Notes under the pieces: generated by a model
Seen by the model: only the letters and a program-made list of their open reading frames with translations
Database searches by the model: none
Told to the model about the DNA's origin: nothing
Shown here: positions 61,291-64,000 of the stretch, piece by piece
How the letters are laid out: every line of letters starts with the position of its first letter
How positions within the stretch are numbered: the first letter of the stretch is position 1
Program-made: the position numbers and the translations under genes
From: Xiphophorus maculatus
Taxonomy: Eukaryota > Chordata > Actinopteri > Cyprinodontiformes > Poeciliidae
DNA: 64,000 bases
Reading direction: 5' to 3'
NCBI RefSeq assembly: GCF_002775205.1
Contig: NC_036450.1
Location: 21,726,288-21,790,287, forward strand

Positions 61291-62380
61291 AACAATTAAA
61301 TTAGCGTCATGCTAGAAGCAAGTAACAAATTAAATGAAGGGTTTGCTGATTTTTCCAATATTTCTTCTAGAATGGAACAACACAGTGGACCTAAATCTTA
61401 AATACTTCTAAATTCTCAACTTGAAAGTACGTCCCATCAAAAAAAAAAAAAAAAATACTAATAGTAGGAATTAGTGCTATTGATTTTTATTTTGGCATTT
61501 TGGGACCACCTCAAAATGGTCAACGTGGTCAGAAAGAAACGAAGAAGAAACGTGATCAATTCTAAATCCACAGCAGCATTAACACTATTAACACCCCACA
61601 CATGCAAACACTAAACTTACTCCAAATTTGCCTTTAAAAGCTAATATATAAAAGCTTATTCTAATTGAAAGATCCTTCTCAGGTTTAAGCTTTATGTCTA
61701 TTGGAAAGCTTCCTTTTATTAAGTTGTAGGTTATGAAAATGTTTCGTCCCGTGGCTGATCGCTCCACAAAGGGAACGTCAGACTCCAGGCTCGTCGGTAA
61801 TCTGCTCTTCTGTCACCAGAACACAGGATAAAAAGCAGGAAACACATCCTTCCTGTGTCCTCTTCGCTCTCACTTATCTGCCGCCCAACTTATAGCACAA
61901 TTATACTGTACATGTCGTTACCAGAAAGGCCACGAAGGTCTGTTGGCCTCACCTGATGACCTTTCACCCTAAATCTGGGCTTCAGCGTACGTGGAGGAAA
62001 ATAACCGATTTGTAGAAGTAGTTAAAAAAAAAAAAGGGATTATCAATTGCAGCTGCAGAAAAGATTTTTCTCAAGGAACCTAAGTTTGTCTTTAGGTGAT
62101 TTTTCTTTAACTTTACAATTTCAGTTTTACAGTTGATCTTGTGTTGAGGATCTTTTAATCGTCATTCTACTGAGAATTTAACCTTATTCATATGAGAAAA
62201 AGATTAGGCTTTCAAGCAAAAAACAAAACATACATTTTTGTTTTTATTATACAAAAGCCCTGCTATTTTTATGCTTTTGTTTATTCATGATGATGTGCTT
62301 CATTCATTATTTGCCCACTTGTTAAATGCCAAAAGGGCAACTACCTTCCAGATCCAACCTGTTTGCCAAACCAATCATAG

Positions 62381-62408
62381 TTCCACACACACACACACAC
62401 ACACACAC
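62381..62408 (+). repeat. (CA)n microsatellite
   Basis: About 27 bp of uninterrupted CA dinucleotide. Confidence 0.9.
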
Positions 62409-62503
62409 TACACTTTAAGCAGTTAGAAAATAAGGTGTACTTTGGTAAATATTGACATTTTTTGAATTAATAGTTATCTAAAACATATTTGTAAAGCATT
62501 TTT

Positions 62504-63037
62504 ATGCGACGACTCACCGTCGCACTGAACCGCAAGTTTACAGAAGTGAAAGCGAACCAGAACAGAGAAATGAGCCACAATGACATCATCGCTGATGTCA
62601 GCGTTGACGCCGACATGCATCCAGTTTACATTCAGGCTCCAAAGGGTTTTTCTTTTTATGTCGACTAACTGCCAAGTTCTCAGTCGATGTACGATGCAAA
62701 CCCCGGTTTTAAGCTAATGGCCCGTCTCTCCTTCTCTAATTATCCAAAACAAACGTTCACTGATGCCTGTGCAAACAGCCAACAGAGCCACTTCCTGCGA
62801 CTCGCAGATTTTCTTCCTGGGAACGTCGCAACGGCTACTGTCTGCTTACAGCAGCAAAGACGAAAACCATCATTACTGAATCACTGGATGACATCAAAGG
62901 TGTTCACACAAAGGAAGATGGTGGACCGCTTACAGCTGGCGGTTTTCTGGAACTGGAGTCAGATCAGTACGCAGCAGAGGAAATGTCGGGCCTCCACTTT
63001 AAAAAATTCTGCTGCGTTGGCAGGAGTGGGGCTTTAG
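62504..63037 (+). other. Two adjacent unclassified open frames
   Basis: ATG 62504 opens 54 codons (MRRLTVALNRKFTEVK onward, ending GFSFYVD) to a stop at 62666-62668. ATG 62687 opens 116 codons to 63037 in another frame. The base composition is more balanced than around them. I recognise neither product. They may be exonic, part of a decayed element or chance frames. Confidence 0.2.
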
Positions 63038-63225
63038 TTTCCCTGCTTCTAGTCCCTTAGTCTTCCCTCATTGTTCTTTTTCATAATATGATTTCACTGT
63101 GATTCAGTTAAAGCATAAATCGCATAAGTTCAAACATGCAGCACTGAGATGTTTATGCGTCAAAAGTCTAGCTTGTTTTTATACCACTATTCCCAATACA
63201 GCACTGTAGCTTAAAATGTTGTTCT

Positions 63226-63760
63226 CTAAATCACAACAACTAATGTCCTCGTTTGGTTTCTCACATAAAGACCCAAAAATGTCGCATAACAAATGTGGGA
63301 AAATTTGGGCACCAATTCCAAATGACTCACATTATCCCACCATAATCCCGCTTTCTCACAAATAAGCAGTCTAAACACACTTGAAACTTTTAAACTCCTC
63401 TGAAAAGTGTGGCATGTATTTTCCTTAGAAAAACTTCCACACAGGACGCCGCTGCCACCACCATGTTTTACAGTGGGAAGGGCATATTCAGGGCGATGTG
63501 TTTTGCCAGGTCTCCAAACACTCCCAAAACGTTCAGTTTCTTCTTTCTTCCTCCACATTTTTGCTACATTTCCTACATGACTTGTAACCATTTCTTGTTT
63601 TTAACTTCAACAACTTCTTTAAATTTTCCCCCTCTTCTATAAAGGCCAGATTTTGTGGAGTGGATTGTTCCACTGTCAAAAAATTCTCCCACCTTAGTAA
63701 GTGGTTTGTTAGCTTTCTTGTGTTTTGTGAATGTTAGTGTCTTCAACATTTGAGTCACCG
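63226..63760 (-). mobile_element. Tc1-like transposase relic
   Basis: On the minus strand around 63440-63500 the frame reads RPEYALPTVKHGGGSGVLCG, the Tc1-like DDE block usually ending VMVWGCF. Upstream sequence down to about 63.75 kb keeps scattered homology (STKSGLYRR-like), with several stops and shifts. It is dead, with no ends recognised. Confidence 0.75.
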
Positions 63761-64000
63761 TAGTCGTCTTCTTACTTTTTTCTTCTTCTCCGCTTCATCT
63801 TTTGGAGAAGGATTCCTTCGTGTGCATAAAGAATTGCGGTTTTAGAATCGCTCCACCTTTCGTTCGCTGGGCTTTCTCTCCTTGAAGCCGCTTTTGTGTG
63901 TGGCGTGATGAACCCTTTGCTCTGAAATCCTCTGTTTGTGGGTAGAGCTGGATAATGACACGTCTACTTCCTGATCTCTGCTTGGCTTACACTTGTGACC

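Larger units (their letters stand above)
58569..64000. other. Gene-free stretch upstream of C9
   Basis: No exon with recognisable homology was found. It holds an AT-rich (TA)n patch at 58.71-58.74 kb, a CT microsatellite at 59.70-59.74 kb, an unclassified 54-codon frame at 62504-62668 followed by a 116-codon frame at 62687-63037, a Tc1 relic at 61.2 kb, (CA)n at 62.38 kb and a larger Tc1-like relic at 63.2-63.76 kb. Confidence 0.45.

Overview
The window looks like nuclear DNA of a ray-finned (teleost) fish. It is AT-rich, with intron-split vertebrate genes, dense microsatellites, tRNA-derived SINEs, hAT and Tc1-like DNA transposon relics, and a complement C9 gene carrying the second, C-terminal thrombospondin repeat found in fish C9. 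The species cannot be named from sequence alone. All gene models below were built by hand from homology plus splice sites. For the complete genes, reading phases close exactly across every intron.

Layout, left to right. (1) 1-4353, minus strand: two exons of a SMARCA2/BRM-like gene (AT-hook linker and first half of the bromodomain), with no helicase exons found upstream. (2) 4354-12889: intergenic, with a GC/CT-rich promoter-like block at about 6.5-7.4 kb and transposon relics. (3) 12890-25272, minus strand: a complete 11-coding-exon KANK1-type gene (1249 aa) whose introns carry an intact-ended hAT element, a Tc1-type element and a SINE. (4) 28517-31972, plus strand: a complete seven-exon fructose-1,6-bisphosphatase gene (337 aa). 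(5) 32-44 kb: a long gene-free stretch of repeats leading to (6) the single-exon gas1 gene at 44390-45139, plus strand. (7) 46.6-53.6 kb: gene-free, with a 460-bp inverted-repeat element and a 227-bp hAT MITE. (8) 53614-58500, minus strand: a complete 11-exon complement C9 gene (590 aa). (9) 58.5-64 kb: gene-free, with degenerate Tc1-like transposases.

The genes do not form a functional unit. They are ordinary vertebrate neighbours: chromatin remodelling, talin/cortical adhesion, gluconeogenesis, Hedgehog/GDNF-type signalling and innate immunity. The most notable observations are: a KANK1 whose talin-binding KN motif has lost six core residues; a solitary, diverged C-terminal piece of SMARCA2 next to it (together suggesting a decayed duplicate of the KANK1-SMARCA2 region); a 75-nt stop-free intron inside the C9 pore-domain coding region; a GC-AG intron in kank1; and several transposons with exact target-site duplications. 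I found no clearly new multi-gene system.
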